A DNA stretch of 14,599 nucleotides from Synergistaceae bacterium (GTDB taxonomy: Bacteria; Synergistota; Synergistia; Synergistales; Synergistaceae), in assembly GCA_030539135.1 (NCBI GenBank), contig JAUNSQ010000008.1:7154-21752 (forward strand), read 5' to 3'. The notes beneath the pieces were generated by a model that did no database searches, was not told the DNA's origin, and saw only the letters and a program-made list of their open reading frames with translations. The position numbers and the translations under genes were made by a program. Positions 6,115-14,070 of the stretch are shown here, in pieces; within the stretch, counting starts at the first letter, position 1, and every line of letters starts with the position of its first letter.

Positions 6115-8300
6115 CAGGCCTCGAATTCGTCCTCGGGCTTCAGATGTTTCTTGAGCAGCTCAACTACGTCTGGGTAATCGATGCCAAGACGCTTGACGGT
6201 CTCCATCGTTGGGATGCCGTTCTTGTTCCAGCCGCGGCGTTTGTAGACAGCCATCTTAAGGTCTTCCCACTGTTTTCTGCGGTTCTGCTGGAGCGCAGCT
6301 ATCTTTTCTTTTACTGAAAGCCCACTGATATCGACGCCAAACTCTTTGAGCTTCTCGTCGAAGTATTCCGGGCGTGAGTTCCATTCGTCTTCCCACACCG
6401 GGCCGAGCGCGCGGTCGGGTATCTCGTGGTACGCCGACGTGCCGCGCCCCATGCGGAGGTTGAATATACGCTCGAAGTTGTAGACCTTCTCGGACTGGAG
6501 GATAAGCCCGTCCGGCGTTAGCGGCCGCCCTGTGATGGCGGTGTATATGTCTATATAATTTTTGAAGTGCTCTGGGACTTTCGCGGCCTCGATGCCTTTG
6601 TACTTTAGACCGTTGTCCGCGGGCTCGATGTCGTTCCACGGAAGTTTGCAGAGCCCCTGGAGCGAGAACCACAGCCTCAGGCATGGGAAGAAGAATAGAG
6701 CTTCTGCTTTGTCTTTGTATGTTGGAAGCTGTTTGTTGACCATGTCCATGAAGATGAGCCACGCTTCGTCGTGCTGCGGGCCTTTGAGCGTGAGGAAATA
6801 CCCGCCCCACTGAGCGATGGACTCCTGGCAGCGGTACTCTGACACCTCAAGCCCCTGGCCTTCCATGCCTATCTTCTTCATCGTGGCGAGGTCGGCTCCG
6901 TAATGTTCCGCGAAATATTCCCTTGCCTCGGCGATGCCCTTTCCGCACGCTATGGCGAAATCGTCCGCGCCGCTGGCTACCCTGTGGATGAGTTCCATTA
7001 TGTCCTTTTTATTGCCAAAGTTCAGCTCAAGCCCGTGGGTGTCCTCTTTGTTGATGAGCCCCAGCTCGTAGCATTCGCATACGAACGCTCCGCCGGTGCC
7101 TATTGTTATCGTGTCCAGCCCGTAATGGTCGGCATAGAAGTTAGCCTCGACCGTCCACAGCGGGTCGAATATCCCAAGTGTCGAGCCGAGCGAGGCCGCC
7201 GTCTCATACTCAGGGCCGTCGACAACTACCTCTTTGCCCTTCCACGGGCCGGTCTGCAGCGGGAAATGGTCGACAGCTTTCGCGCAGGCCAAGGAGCAGC
7301 CATACCAGCATCCGTCAGCCATGCCCTGCGTAAATAATTTCTGGTAAGCGTGTGAGCTGATATTGTCGATGTCTTTGTGATGTCCAAACTTGTAGTTGTC
7401 TACCGGCAGGAGCTCATAGTCGTTCATTATTTCGGTGAGGTGGGCCGTGCCGACGGAGCGCATCTTGCACTGTTTGTCGTCGTTGTCGTGTATGCGTTTG
7501 TGTAGGCTTACGCCAATCTTCTGTATTGTGTCGAGGTCCGCCACGTCGTTCTCGTTGCCAGTGAAGTGCGTGCGCTTCACAACGAGGGCGATAACATTCT
7601 TATCAAACAGCACCGTGCCGCCGCCACCGCGCCCCGCCTGTTTCAGTCTGGCCGCCTTGCGGCGCGTGTCGTAGAAGCTGAAATTGAGCCCGGCGCAGTA
7701 TGTCGTCCTCGCGGCGATACCGGAGGAGACTACGGAAATCGTATGTTTGTCCGCGCCGTTATTCGAGAAGTATTCGTGAAGCTCTTCGGAGACATAGTAC
7801 GCGTTGATATCCTCAAGCGTGGATTCGAATATCTGCACCTTGAAATTATCGCCGTCGATGAAAACTACGACCGGCCTGTCGGCTTTGCCCTGGAGCTCCA
7901 GCGCGTCAAACCCGGAGAACTTCAGGAACGGCGCGAAGTATCCGCCGGCGTTGCTGTTGTATGTCTGCTTTGTGGCCGGGGAGAGGAATACGGTGTAGCA
8001 TTTTCCGGCTCCGGGATACTGTGTTATCCCGCAGAACGGGCCTCCCGCGATGACGATCTCATTCTCGGGGTCGTTCCATTTCGTGCCGTCTTTGACGGCG
8101 TTCCACAAGAGCCGCAGTCCAAATCCGCGGCCTCCCGTGAATTTTTCTATCATGTCCTCGGAGACAGGGCGTTTCTCAAAAGAATACTTGCCGTCCTTAT
8201 TCCCCAGTCCAATGTATAATGTCTCTTTTGAATAGCCCCTGTGTATCTTGGTGGGCTCATACGTCCATTCCGTGAGAAGTTTCATTGGCTTCATCTCCAT
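6114..8300 (-). CDS. AOR-family tungsten-containing aldehyde:ferredoxin oxidoreductase
   Basis: This 728-residue protein would carry one [4Fe-4S] cluster and a bis-pterin tungsten (or molybdenum) centre and interconvert an aldehyde and a carboxylate with low-potential electrons. Family marks in order: GGRGFG (about 56-61), SNAGGYFAPFLKFSGFDA (about 116-133, pterin-contacting region), GRGGGGTV with KN (about 223-235), clustered cysteines C331, C335 and C339, and a distant fourth cysteine C551 in GLCK. The usual triad spacing is CxxCxxxC; here it reads CxxxCxxxC. The protein is longer than classical archaeal AOR (about 605 residues), so it belongs to a divergent subfamily and its substrate is unknown. 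AGGAGG 8 bases upstream supports the ATG at 8300. It follows the polyferredoxin gene by 12 bases and overlaps the sulfur-carrier gene, forming one operon similar to bacterial aorA-aorB arrangements. Confidence 0.92.
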   Translation of the reverse strand: MEMKPMKLLTEWTYEPTKIHRGYSKETLYIGLGNKDGKYSFEKRPVSEDMIEKFTGGRGFGLRLLWNAVKDGTKWNDPENEIVIAGGPFCGITQYPGAGKCYTVFLSPATKQTYNSNAGGYFAPFLKFSGFDALELQGKADRPVVVFIDGDNFKVQIFESTLEDINAYYVSEELHEYFSNNGADKHTISVVSSGIAARTTYCAGLNFSFYDTRRKAARLKQAGRGGGGTVLFDKNVIALVVKRTHFTGNENDVADLDTIQKIGVSLHKRIHDNDDKQCKMRSVGTAHLTEIMNDYELLPVDNYKFGHHKDIDNISSHAYQKLFTQGMADGCWYGCSLACAKAVDHFPLQTGPWKGKEVVVDGPEYETAASLGSTLGIFDPLWTVEANFYADHYGLDTITIGTGGAFVCECYELGLINKEDTHGLELNFGNKKDIMELIHRVASGADDFAIACGKGIAEAREYFAEHYGADLATMKKIGMEGQGLEVSEYRCQESIAQWGGYFLTLKGPQHDEAWLIFMDMVNKQLPTYKDKAEALFFFPCLRLWFSLQGLCKLPWNDIEPADNGLKYKGIEAAKVPEHFKNYIDIYTAITGRPLTPDGLILQSEKVYNFERIFNLRMGRGTSAYHEIPDRALGPVWEDEWNSRPEYFDEKLKEFGVDISGLSVKEKIAALQQNRRKQWEDLKMAVYKRRGWNKNGIPTMETVKRLGIDYPDVVELLKKHLKPEDEFEA

Positions 8301-8312
8301 AGCGGCAGCCTC

Positions 8313-8705
8313 CTATCCTTTGACTTCCACAAGGGTAAGTGCGCCGGTAGGACATTTCTTCGCGCAGATACCGCAGGCGATACATTTGAAGGGCTCAGTC
8401 TGTTTTTCAGCGTTGAAAAATATGCTCGCGGAGGGGCAGAAGCCCACACACATGAGACATGCGACGCATTTGTCCTTGCGAATTTGTACGACGCCGTTTG
8501 CGTCGCGTTCGAGGGCCTGCGTTGGACAGACCGCCATGCAGGCGCCGCACTGAGAGCAGATGTTGAAGTGCGGGAGTCCCGTAACTGTTTCGACCTTGAC
8601 CCTTGAAAGGTCAACGGAATCTTCTTTGAACCACGCCGACGAACAAGCGGACATACAAGCTCCGCATTGAACGCATTTCTCAGCGTTGATTTGCATGATC
8701 TTCAC
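8313..8705 (-). CDS. Polyferredoxin with four [4Fe-4S] clusters, AOR electron-transfer subunit
   Basis: This is a protein of about 130 residues with four complete CxxCxxCxxxC motifs (CVQCGACMSAC, CSQCGACMAVCP, CVACLMCVGFCP, CIACGICAKKCP), each expected to bind a [4Fe-4S] cluster. It is an electron carrier with no catalytic domain and no membrane segment. Position and cluster number match AorA, the small electron-transfer subunit of bacterial tungsten AORs, and YdhY-like partners. I chose a GTG start at 8705: AAGGAGG (8720-8714) lies 8 bases upstream of it but 17 bases from the in-frame ATG at 8696. The longer open frame to 8780 lacks ribosome support. It is the first gene of the operon, 12 bases before the oxidoreductase, whose ribosome site overlaps this gene's stop codon. 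Confidence 0.9.
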   Translation of the reverse strand: MKIMQINAEKCVQCGACMSACSSAWFKEDSVDLSRVKVETVTGLPHFNICSQCGACMAVCPTQALERDANGVVQIRKDKCVACLMCVGFCPSASIFFNAEKQTEPFKCIACGICAKKCPTGALTLVEVKG

Positions 8706-8796
8706 CGGAAATTCCTCCTTAAAATGATGACAATATTTCGCGGTCCGCGCAGGAAAAAATAAACTTGGACCACGCCCCAATACAAAAATTCTATCA
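8706..8796 (-). promoter_or_regulatory. Promoter and leader of the tungsten oxidoreductase operon, with hairpin
   Basis: An extended -10 candidate TGATAGAAT (8796-8788) would start transcription near 8781 and give a leader of about 75 bases. No good -35 box is visible. The leader contains an inverted repeat: 8767-8774 pairs with 8739-8746 over 8 positions (one G-U pair in RNA) with a 20-base loop. This hairpin ends about 18 bases before the AAGGAGG ribosome site (8720-8714). It has no U-run after it, so it is not an obvious terminator. A regulatory role is possible but unproven; the leader is shorter than the known Moco/Tuco riboswitch class. Confidence 0.4.
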
Positions 8797-8908
8797 CATA
8801 GTAAGGAGAAAATAGATGTTAAATTCTGCGGATCTTATAAAAATATTTGGATTTTGTTTTGCAGAGTATAGCGGAGACAGAAATGGGCAGCGGAGGGCGT
8901 ACATATAA

Positions 8909-8938
8909 ACTGCCGAGGCAAAAAATACCTCGGCCAGT
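8909..8938 (-). terminator. Probable intrinsic terminator after the TPR gene
   Basis: A 7-bp GC-rich stem (8912-8918 against 8928-8934) encloses a 9-base A/T-rich loop; three further pairs (ACT/AGT) can form past a one-base bulge. It lies 28 bases after the stop codon of the minus-strand TPR gene. In that direction the hairpin is followed by a short T-rich tract (GTTTATAT), a weaker tail than at the other terminators here. The remaining sequence, 8797-8908, shows no supported gene. Confidence 0.55.
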
Positions 8939-8965
8939 CGTAAAAGTTTACGGTGGGGTATCGAG

Positions 8966-10214
8966 TTAATTAAAGAGGTCCAGCAGACTGAATCCGTCGA
9001 CGTTGTCGATGGAGGAATCGCCCTTATGAACACGCAGCTTTTTGTACTTGGCGTTAGTCTCGTCTTTGTTGAGGTCATAAGCGTAGAACGTAAGTCCGCC
9101 GCCCTTGACGAGGCAGAGTATCGCGCTGTTGCGCGCCTCTCTGCGCGATTTGAGCTTGTCCGCGTTCTTCGCGAAGAGGAAGTTTGAAAGGCTGAGCCCA
9201 TTCTCAGTCTTGTACGCCGCGTCGGCCGTCTCTATCTCACGGGCTTTTCCGCTGAGGAATATCACGCGGATGCCATGGCCGCCGACGGCCTTCCTGTATA
9301 TCCATATCTCGGCGTCGTCGTCGGCGAGCATCGACTTGCCTCCGACCTTGGTAAACAACTTTTTCTCGGGAACCCCAAGCGCCGTTTTGACTTCTTCCTT
9401 TGTCGCGTCTAGGCTGACGTTGCCGAGAGACTTGCCCGGTATCATAGTGAGCTTGGGGTCGGTGGGCCAGCCGAGCATAACTCTGGCGGCAGCTATTCCA
9501 TGTTCGCCGCGTTTGTCGCCTTCCGGAGCGACTTTCGCAAATTTTGAATAGGCATCTATCGCCTGTTCAAAAGCGCCTAACTTCATGAGCTCCTTTGCCG
9601 CGGCCACGATGCCGTCCGGCTCCTTCGCCAGCTTTGCCGTATTGTCGAACGCCTCGACCGGCGGCGTTAGACATCATCTGCCATATCTCAATATTCTTTT
9701 TGTCTTTTTTTGCGGCGTCTTTGAGTGCGGAGAGCGCTTTGTCGTACTCGCCCTTCTCCATGTAGAGCCATCCGAGGCGCGTCAGCGCGCGCACGTCGCC
9801 GGGCAGCATCTTTAAATGTTCCTGATAGCGGAGGATAGCCTCGTCCTTGCGTCCTGTCTTCTCAAGGCAATACGCTATCTGATAGATGACGTCCTTGCGT
9901 TCCTCGCGGAGCTGCAGCACGCGGAGGTAATACCCCTCGGCCTCCTGATACTGCTCCTGCTGAAAGAGCGCTGTGGCTTTCTGATAATATTTTTCTGGGA
10001 GAATGTTCGTCCTGTAATACCAAATGCCCCCGCCGAGAAAGGCAAGTAATATAATTATGGCCGCTGAGATAAAGACATACTTCGGGAGAGGCGGCCGAGG
10101 TTCCTTTTTGACCGCGAATTTTCGCTCTTCATCCGTTGCTCCGATCTGTTCCTCAGGCACGGTTTCGGGACATTTTAACTGGTTTTCAGCGTTTGTGTTC
10201 TCGTTTTCCGGCAT
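8966..10214 (-). pseudogene. Membrane-anchored TPR protein disrupted by a one-base frameshift
   Basis: Two reading frames together make one protein of about 415 residues. The first frame (10214 to about 9660) gives an acidic N terminus, one membrane helix (about 46-67, IIILLAFLGGGIWYY) and TPR-like helix pairs (about 75-176) up to SNAA. It then degenerates into Arg/Gly-rich residues and stops. The next frame resumes at 9658 with VEAFDNTAKL, continues the helical pattern (AFEQAIDAYSKFAKVAPEG), then enters a C-terminal beta-rich domain (GKSLGNVSLDATKEEVKTAL) reminiscent of SmpA/BamE-like folds, ending at TAA (8966-8968). Removing one base at about 9658-9662 restores an uninterrupted protein. 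It is therefore either a recent pseudogene or a sequencing/assembly error. The ATG at 10214 has only a distant AGGGA site. The intact protein would be an inner-membrane-anchored scaffold with an extracytoplasmic TPR region; function unknown. Confidence 0.82.
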
Positions 10215-10351
10215 AATTGGACGACATTCCCTTCATTTTTTATTATGACCAGTTAGATTTTAACAGAAATCCGCCCTTTTGCTATTATGTATTTTTAGTA
10301 AATATTATAATTTCTAAACGAAAAGAAATATATCAAGCGGAGGACGTATAT
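10215..10351. promoter_or_regulatory. Divergent promoter region, TPR gene and DUF2156 gene
   Basis: This 137-base AT-rich spacer separates divergently transcribed genes. On the plus strand a consensus TATAAT lies at 10306-10311, about 40 bases before the TTG start of the DUF2156 gene; no good -35 lies at standard spacing. On the minus strand, -10-like elements CATAAT (10247-10242) and TAAAAT (10262-10257) precede the TPR gene. The frame of the DUF2156 gene stays open back to an ATG at 10217, but this stretch lacks a ribosome site and reads as non-coding. Confidence 0.4.
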
Positions 10352-11248
10352 TTGCAGCCAGAATTCAGAGATATAGATATCAGAGATGTGTCGGCTTTTA
10401 TAGAACACTGGTCGTTTACTGACCAGCACGCGTCGGACTACAGCTTTCCGATACTATGGGGGTGGGCTTTTGATTACGGCTATCAGGTCTTTGAGGAAAA
10501 GACTACGGATCTGCTGTGGATAAGGCAGACGAAACCGTCGCGGTATGATTTGGCCCCAATAGGCGGATGGCATCGCGGCGATTGGCGGCAGTTGATAGAA
10601 GACCACTATGGAAAGTCGGCGGAATTTTGGCTCGTGCCTGAGAAGCTTACGGACATCTGGCGCTATCAGTTCGGAGACGCGCTTGAAATAGAAGAGGACC
10701 GTGGAAACTGGGAGTACCTGTACGATATACAAAACCTGGCATCGCTGTCAGGCAATAAATATATGAAGAAGCGAAACAGGGTGAACCAGTTCCGCCGTGC
10801 GTACAACTATGTGTACGAGACGATATCAAAGGACAACGCCGCTGACGTAATGGACTTCCAGCAGTCTTGGTGTCAGGCCAACCACTGCGGCAGCACACCG
10901 GGTCTTGTGCAGGAAAGCCACGGAATACAGAGGATACTGCAAAATTGGGATATGATACCGCATCTCCGCGGAGGGCTTCTGCGCGTTGACGGCAACATCG
11001 CGGCATATACTATTGGCGAACTGTCCGGCGACACGGTTCTGGTGCATTTTGAGAAGGCGAGCCTTGAGTACGGCGCCGGATACCAAGTTATCAATAAAGA
11101 ATTTCTCTCGCACATGCTGGAGGAAAATCCGGACCTCGTGATGGCGAACAGGGAAGAGGACATGAACGACCCTGGACTGCGCGAAGCAAAGATGTCATAC
11201 TTGCCAAAAGGGTTTATAAAAAAATATCATATAAAGGTGAGCCTGTGA
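10352..11248 (+). CDS. DUF2156 (LPG synthase C-terminal-like, GNAT-fold) protein
   Basis: This is a 298-residue soluble protein of the DUF2156 family, which shares the tandem GNAT-like fold of the C-terminal domain of phosphatidylglycerol lysyltransferase. Characteristic stretches are YLYDIQNLASLSGNKYMKKR followed by NRVNQF (about 124-149) and a late AKMSYLPKGFIKKY. Members without membrane helices are common in anaerobic bacteria; their acyl donor and acceptor are unknown, so aminoacyl transfer is only a fold-based suggestion. I chose TTG at 10352 because GCGGAGGA lies 7 bases upstream and homology-like sequence begins there; the only in-frame upstream ATG (10217) lies in the AT-rich promoter region. 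It is apparently a single-gene unit, with its own promoter region and a terminator whose stem overlaps the stop codon. Confidence 0.83.
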   Translation: MQPEFRDIDIRDVSAFIEHWSFTDQHASDYSFPILWGWAFDYGYQVFEEKTTDLLWIRQTKPSRYDLAPIGGWHRGDWRQLIEDHYGKSAEFWLVPEKLTDIWRYQFGDALEIEEDRGNWEYLYDIQNLASLSGNKYMKKRNRVNQFRRAYNYVYETISKDNAADVMDFQQSWCQANHCGSTPGLVQESHGIQRILQNWDMIPHLRGGLLRVDGNIAAYTIGELSGDTVLVHFEKASLEYGAGYQVINKEFLSHMLEENPDLVMANREEDMNDPGLREAKMSYLPKGFIKKYHIKVSL

Positions 11249-11269
11249 TTTTTCACGGGCTCATTTTTT
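11238..11269 (+). terminator. Intrinsic terminator of the DUF2156 gene
   Basis: An 11-bp stem (11238-11248 against 11253-11263, one G-T pair) has a 4-base TTTT loop and is followed by six T residues (11264-11269). Its left arm covers the last codons and the TGA stop of the DUF2156 gene. Confidence 0.93.
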
Positions 11270-11314
11270 GTCATGAGCCGCTGATTATTTTCCGCCACAA
11301 GACGGCCCATCTCG

Positions 11315-11320
11315 TATAAT
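11315..11320 (+). promoter_or_regulatory. Probable -10 element of the PLP-enzyme operon
   Basis: A perfect TATAAT lies 36 bases before the ATG at 11357 and just after a terminator, in the short gap 11270-11356. The -35 region is poor (around 11292, CCGCCA), so activation by a regulator is possible. The ribosome site is GAGG at 11347-11350. Confidence 0.5.
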
Positions 11321-11356
11321 ATATCAGACGGACATGACGAACATGCGAGGTGTGAA

Positions 11357-12604
11357 ATGGCAAAGCCAAAAATATTGAAATGCGTTCTCTGCGGAAAAGA
11401 GTTTGAACCGTCCGCCGACAGATATGTGTGCGACGTCTGCGGGCTGGACGGCACGTTGGACGTCCTCTATGACATGGAGGCGGCAAAGAAAAAGGTGACG
11501 CGCGAATCGCTGGCGTTGTGCAAAGACATGACGCTGTGGCGTTATCGCGACATCCTGCCCGTCGAGGACGACGCTCATATCCCATCGCTTGCCGTCGGCT
11601 GGACGCCCCTGTATAAGAATGAAAGACTGGCTGCCGAATATGGGGTGAAGGAACTATTTATCAAAGACGACGGTCGCAACCCGACTGCTTCACTCAAAGA
11701 CCGCGCGAGCGCCATCGGCGCAGCTAAGGCTCTTGATTTCGGACAGTCTGTCGTAGCATGCGCTTCGACAGGGAACGCGGCGAGCTCTCTTTCCGGCTTT
11801 GCCGCGGTAACGGGATTAAAAAGTTATATCTTTGTGCCGGAGAAGGCTCCTGCCGCTAAGGTCACGCAGCTCCTTGTCTACGGAGCCAACGTTGTGCTTG
11901 TACAAGGTGACTACGCCGACGCGTTCGACCTCGCGACTGCGGCGATAGAAAAATTTGGCTGGTACAACAGGAACTGCGCGATAAATCCATATCTCGTCGA
12001 AGGCAAGAAGACATGCGCGGTGGAGATAGCGGAACAGATGGACTGGAACGTTCCCGACAGAGTATATATATCGGTGGGCGACGGCTGCTGTGTCAGCGGA
12101 CTCTATAAGGGGTTTGCCGACCTGCTTGAGCTCGGCCTCATTGATAAGATGCCCAAGATAGTCGGAGTACAGGCGGAAGGTTCGCGACCCATTTATGACG
12201 CGATGGTCAGCGGAAGCGACCGCGTGAAGTTTGGCCCAGCCGACACTATAGCCGACAGTATTTCTGTTGGAGCTCCGCGCAACTGGGCGAAAGCTCTCCG
12301 CGCCATGAGGATGTCGGGCGGGACTGCCGTCGTTGTCAGCGACAAGGAGATATTGTACGCAATGCCTGAGCTCGCGAGAGCGAGCGGAGTGTTCGGAGAA
12401 CCAGCGGGAGTTACTGGCTTTGCCGGATTTAAGAAGATGGCGATGGCGGGAGAGCTGTCAAAAGACGAAAGAGTAGCGGTAGTCGTCACAGGCAATGGGC
12501 TCAAAGATATTGAGAGCGCTAAGAAGGCTGTAGAAAGGGCGATAACTTGCCCGCCGGACATAGATAAATTTTCTCAGATGATAAATCATAGGGAGGAACT
12601 TTAA
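11357..12604 (+). CDS. Threonine-synthase-like fold-type II PLP enzyme
   Basis: This is a 415-residue cytoplasmic protein of the threonine synthase family. An N-terminal zinc-ribbon-like segment carries C9-x2-C12 and C25-x2-C28. The PLP lysine is K114 in NPTASLKDRAS, the substrate-loop motif STGNAASS begins at 137, and the phosphate-binding loop is GDGCCVSG (241-248), less glycine/asparagine-rich than in usual threonine synthases. Threonine synthase converts O-phosphohomoserine to threonine by gamma-elimination and replacement, but family members also act in beta-elimination or as lyases. No other threonine-biosynthesis gene (homoserine kinase or dehydrogenase) is nearby. Instead it is followed after only 2 bases by a second PLP enzyme and then a cyclase-family hydrolase, pointing to a catabolic or specialised role. 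The family call is secure; the reaction is not. Confidence 0.85.
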   Translation: MAKPKILKCVLCGKEFEPSADRYVCDVCGLDGTLDVLYDMEAAKKKVTRESLALCKDMTLWRYRDILPVEDDAHIPSLAVGWTPLYKNERLAAEYGVKELFIKDDGRNPTASLKDRASAIGAAKALDFGQSVVACASTGNAASSLSGFAAVTGLKSYIFVPEKAPAAKVTQLLVYGANVVLVQGDYADAFDLATAAIEKFGWYNRNCAINPYLVEGKKTCAVEIAEQMDWNVPDRVYISVGDGCCVSGLYKGFADLLELGLIDKMPKIVGVQAEGSRPIYDAMVSGSDRVKFGPADTIADSISVGAPRNWAKALRAMRMSGGTAVVVSDKEILYAMPELARASGVFGEPAGVTGFAGFKKMAMAGELSKDERVAVVVTGNGLKDIESAKKAVERAITCPPDIDKFSQMINHREEL

Positions 12605-12606
12605 CA

Positions 12607-14070
12607 ATGATCGACCTGACCGTACATGAGGACAAACTAAAGAACGCGGTGGAGCTGGCAAAGAAGCGCGGTGTGCTCATTCCGACCTTCAAGCAGATGA
12701 AGGACCCAGATAAGAACACGCCCGAGAAGATGAAGGAAAAGCTAAGGAACACAGGACTATGGGATGTTGATCCCGCCAACCTGTTCCGCATCACTTGGAA
12801 GAACGAACCCAGGAAGACCGGCGGGCTTTACGGAGGGGTGAACACGCTCGAGTTCCCGAAGGAGCTGACTGGAGTGCCGGCTCGAATCATCGCGCTCTGC
12901 GGCAAGTGGTTCCCGACCGGCGCGCACAAAGTCGGCGCGAGCTTTGGCTGCCTCGTTCCGAGGCTTGTTACGGGACAGTTCGACCCGACATGCCAAAAGG
13001 CCGTCTGGCCTTCGACCGGCAACTACTGCCGCGGAGGGGCGTACAACGCTCAGCTCCTTGGCTGTGAATCGATAGCGATACTGCCGCAGGGGATGAGCAG
13101 AGAACGTTTTGACTGGCTTCGCACCGTGGCGGGCGAGATAATCGCTACGCCGGGGACCGAGAGCAACGTAAAGGAGATATACGACGAAGTTGCCCGTATA
13201 CGCGCGACACGCCCGGAGGCCGTGATCTTCAACCAGTTCGAGGAGATGGGCAACCACTTATGGCATTACACCGTGACCGGGAGCGCGATGGAGGAGGCGG
13301 TGAAGGCCGCTATGGGTCCGAAGGACCGCTTCGCGGGCGTCGTTGTAACGTCAGGTTCTGCCGGCACGACGGCCTGTGGCGATTACCTCAAGGAAGTATT
13401 CCCTCACAGCAAGGTCGGAGTGGGCGAAGCTCTGCAGTGCCCGACGCTGTATCTCAACGGTTTTGGCGAACATCGTATCGAGGGCATCGGCGACAAACAT
13501 GTGCCCTGGGTGCATAACGTCAAGAACACAGACCTTGTGTTCGCTATTGACGACAACATCTGCATGGCGATGATACGGCTCTGCAACGAACCAGAGGGAC
13601 AGAAGTATCTCCGCGCCGCCGGAGTGTCCGACGACGTCATCTCGCGGCTCCAGCTCATGGGGATATCGGGGGCCGCCAACGTAGCCATGGCGATAAAGAT
13701 GGCTAAGTATTACGAACTCACAGAGAACGACATCATTGTAACGGTGCTCACCGACTCCATGGAGATGTACGGCTCGCGGCTTCAGGAGATGCGCGAGAAA
13801 TATGGAGAATACACGCAGACGCGCGCGGCGGTGGACCACCAGCGCTATGTGCTGGGTATGGGCGTCGACTGTATGCAGGAGCTCTCATATTATGACCGCA
13901 AACGCATCCACAACCTCAAATATTACACATGGGTCGAACAGCAGGGCAAGACGAGCGAAGAACTCAACGCCCAGTGGTATGACCCGGATTATTGGACGAA
14001 CATCCACAAGATGGCCGACAAGATCGATGAGAAGATAGACGAATTTAACGCGAGGACAGGCTTAGCTTAA
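12607..14070 (+). CDS. Fold-type II PLP-dependent lyase/synthase-like enzyme
   Basis: This is a 487-residue cytoplasmic protein of the cysteine synthase/tryptophan synthase beta superfamily. The predicted PLP lysine is K108 in PTGAHKVGASFG, followed by the substrate-loop motif STGNY (136-140) with an adjacent cysteine, C141 in CRGGAYN, and a glycine-rich phosphate loop, VVTSGSAGTTACGDYL, near residue 250. The C-terminal extension (about 400-487) is rich in aromatic and charged residues and makes it longer than ordinary cysteine synthases (about 310). I do not recognise a characterised family; a beta-eliminating or beta-replacing enzyme on an amino acid is the safest statement. GGGAGG lies about 10 bases upstream of the ATG, in the 3' end of the preceding gene. 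It sits between the threonine-synthase-like gene (2-base gap) and the cyclase gene (no gap), so the three products probably act together. Confidence 0.85.
   Translation: MIDLTVHEDKLKNAVELAKKRGVLIPTFKQMKDPDKNTPEKMKEKLRNTGLWDVDPANLFRITWKNEPRKTGGLYGGVNTLEFPKELTGVPARIIALCGKWFPTGAHKVGASFGCLVPRLVTGQFDPTCQKAVWPSTGNYCRGGAYNAQLLGCESIAILPQGMSRERFDWLRTVAGEIIATPGTESNVKEIYDEVARIRATRPEAVIFNQFEEMGNHLWHYTVTGSAMEEAVKAAMGPKDRFAGVVVTSGSAGTTACGDYLKEVFPHSKVGVGEALQCPTLYLNGFGEHRIEGIGDKHVPWVHNVKNTDLVFAIDDNICMAMIRLCNEPEGQKYLRAAGVSDDVISRLQLMGISGAANVAMAIKMAKYYELTENDIIVTVLTDSMEMYGSRLQEMREKYGEYTQTRAAVDHQRYVLGMGVDCMQELSYYDRKRIHNLKYYTWVEQQGKTSEELNAQWYDPDYWTNIHKMADKIDEKIDEFNARTGLA

Noticed and set aside
7566..8219. 217-codon plus-strand open frame inside the AOR gene
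   Set aside because: It is antisense to a strongly supported enzyme gene and has no recognisable domains.
8706..8780. Upstream extension of the polyferredoxin to 8780
   Set aside because: The extension crosses the AAGGAGG ribosome site and the leader hairpin and encodes no conserved residues.
9656..9667. Programmed ribosomal frameshift in the TPR gene
   Set aside because: A +1 shift is required, but there is no slippery heptamer, no stop codon at the shift site and no obvious stimulating element.
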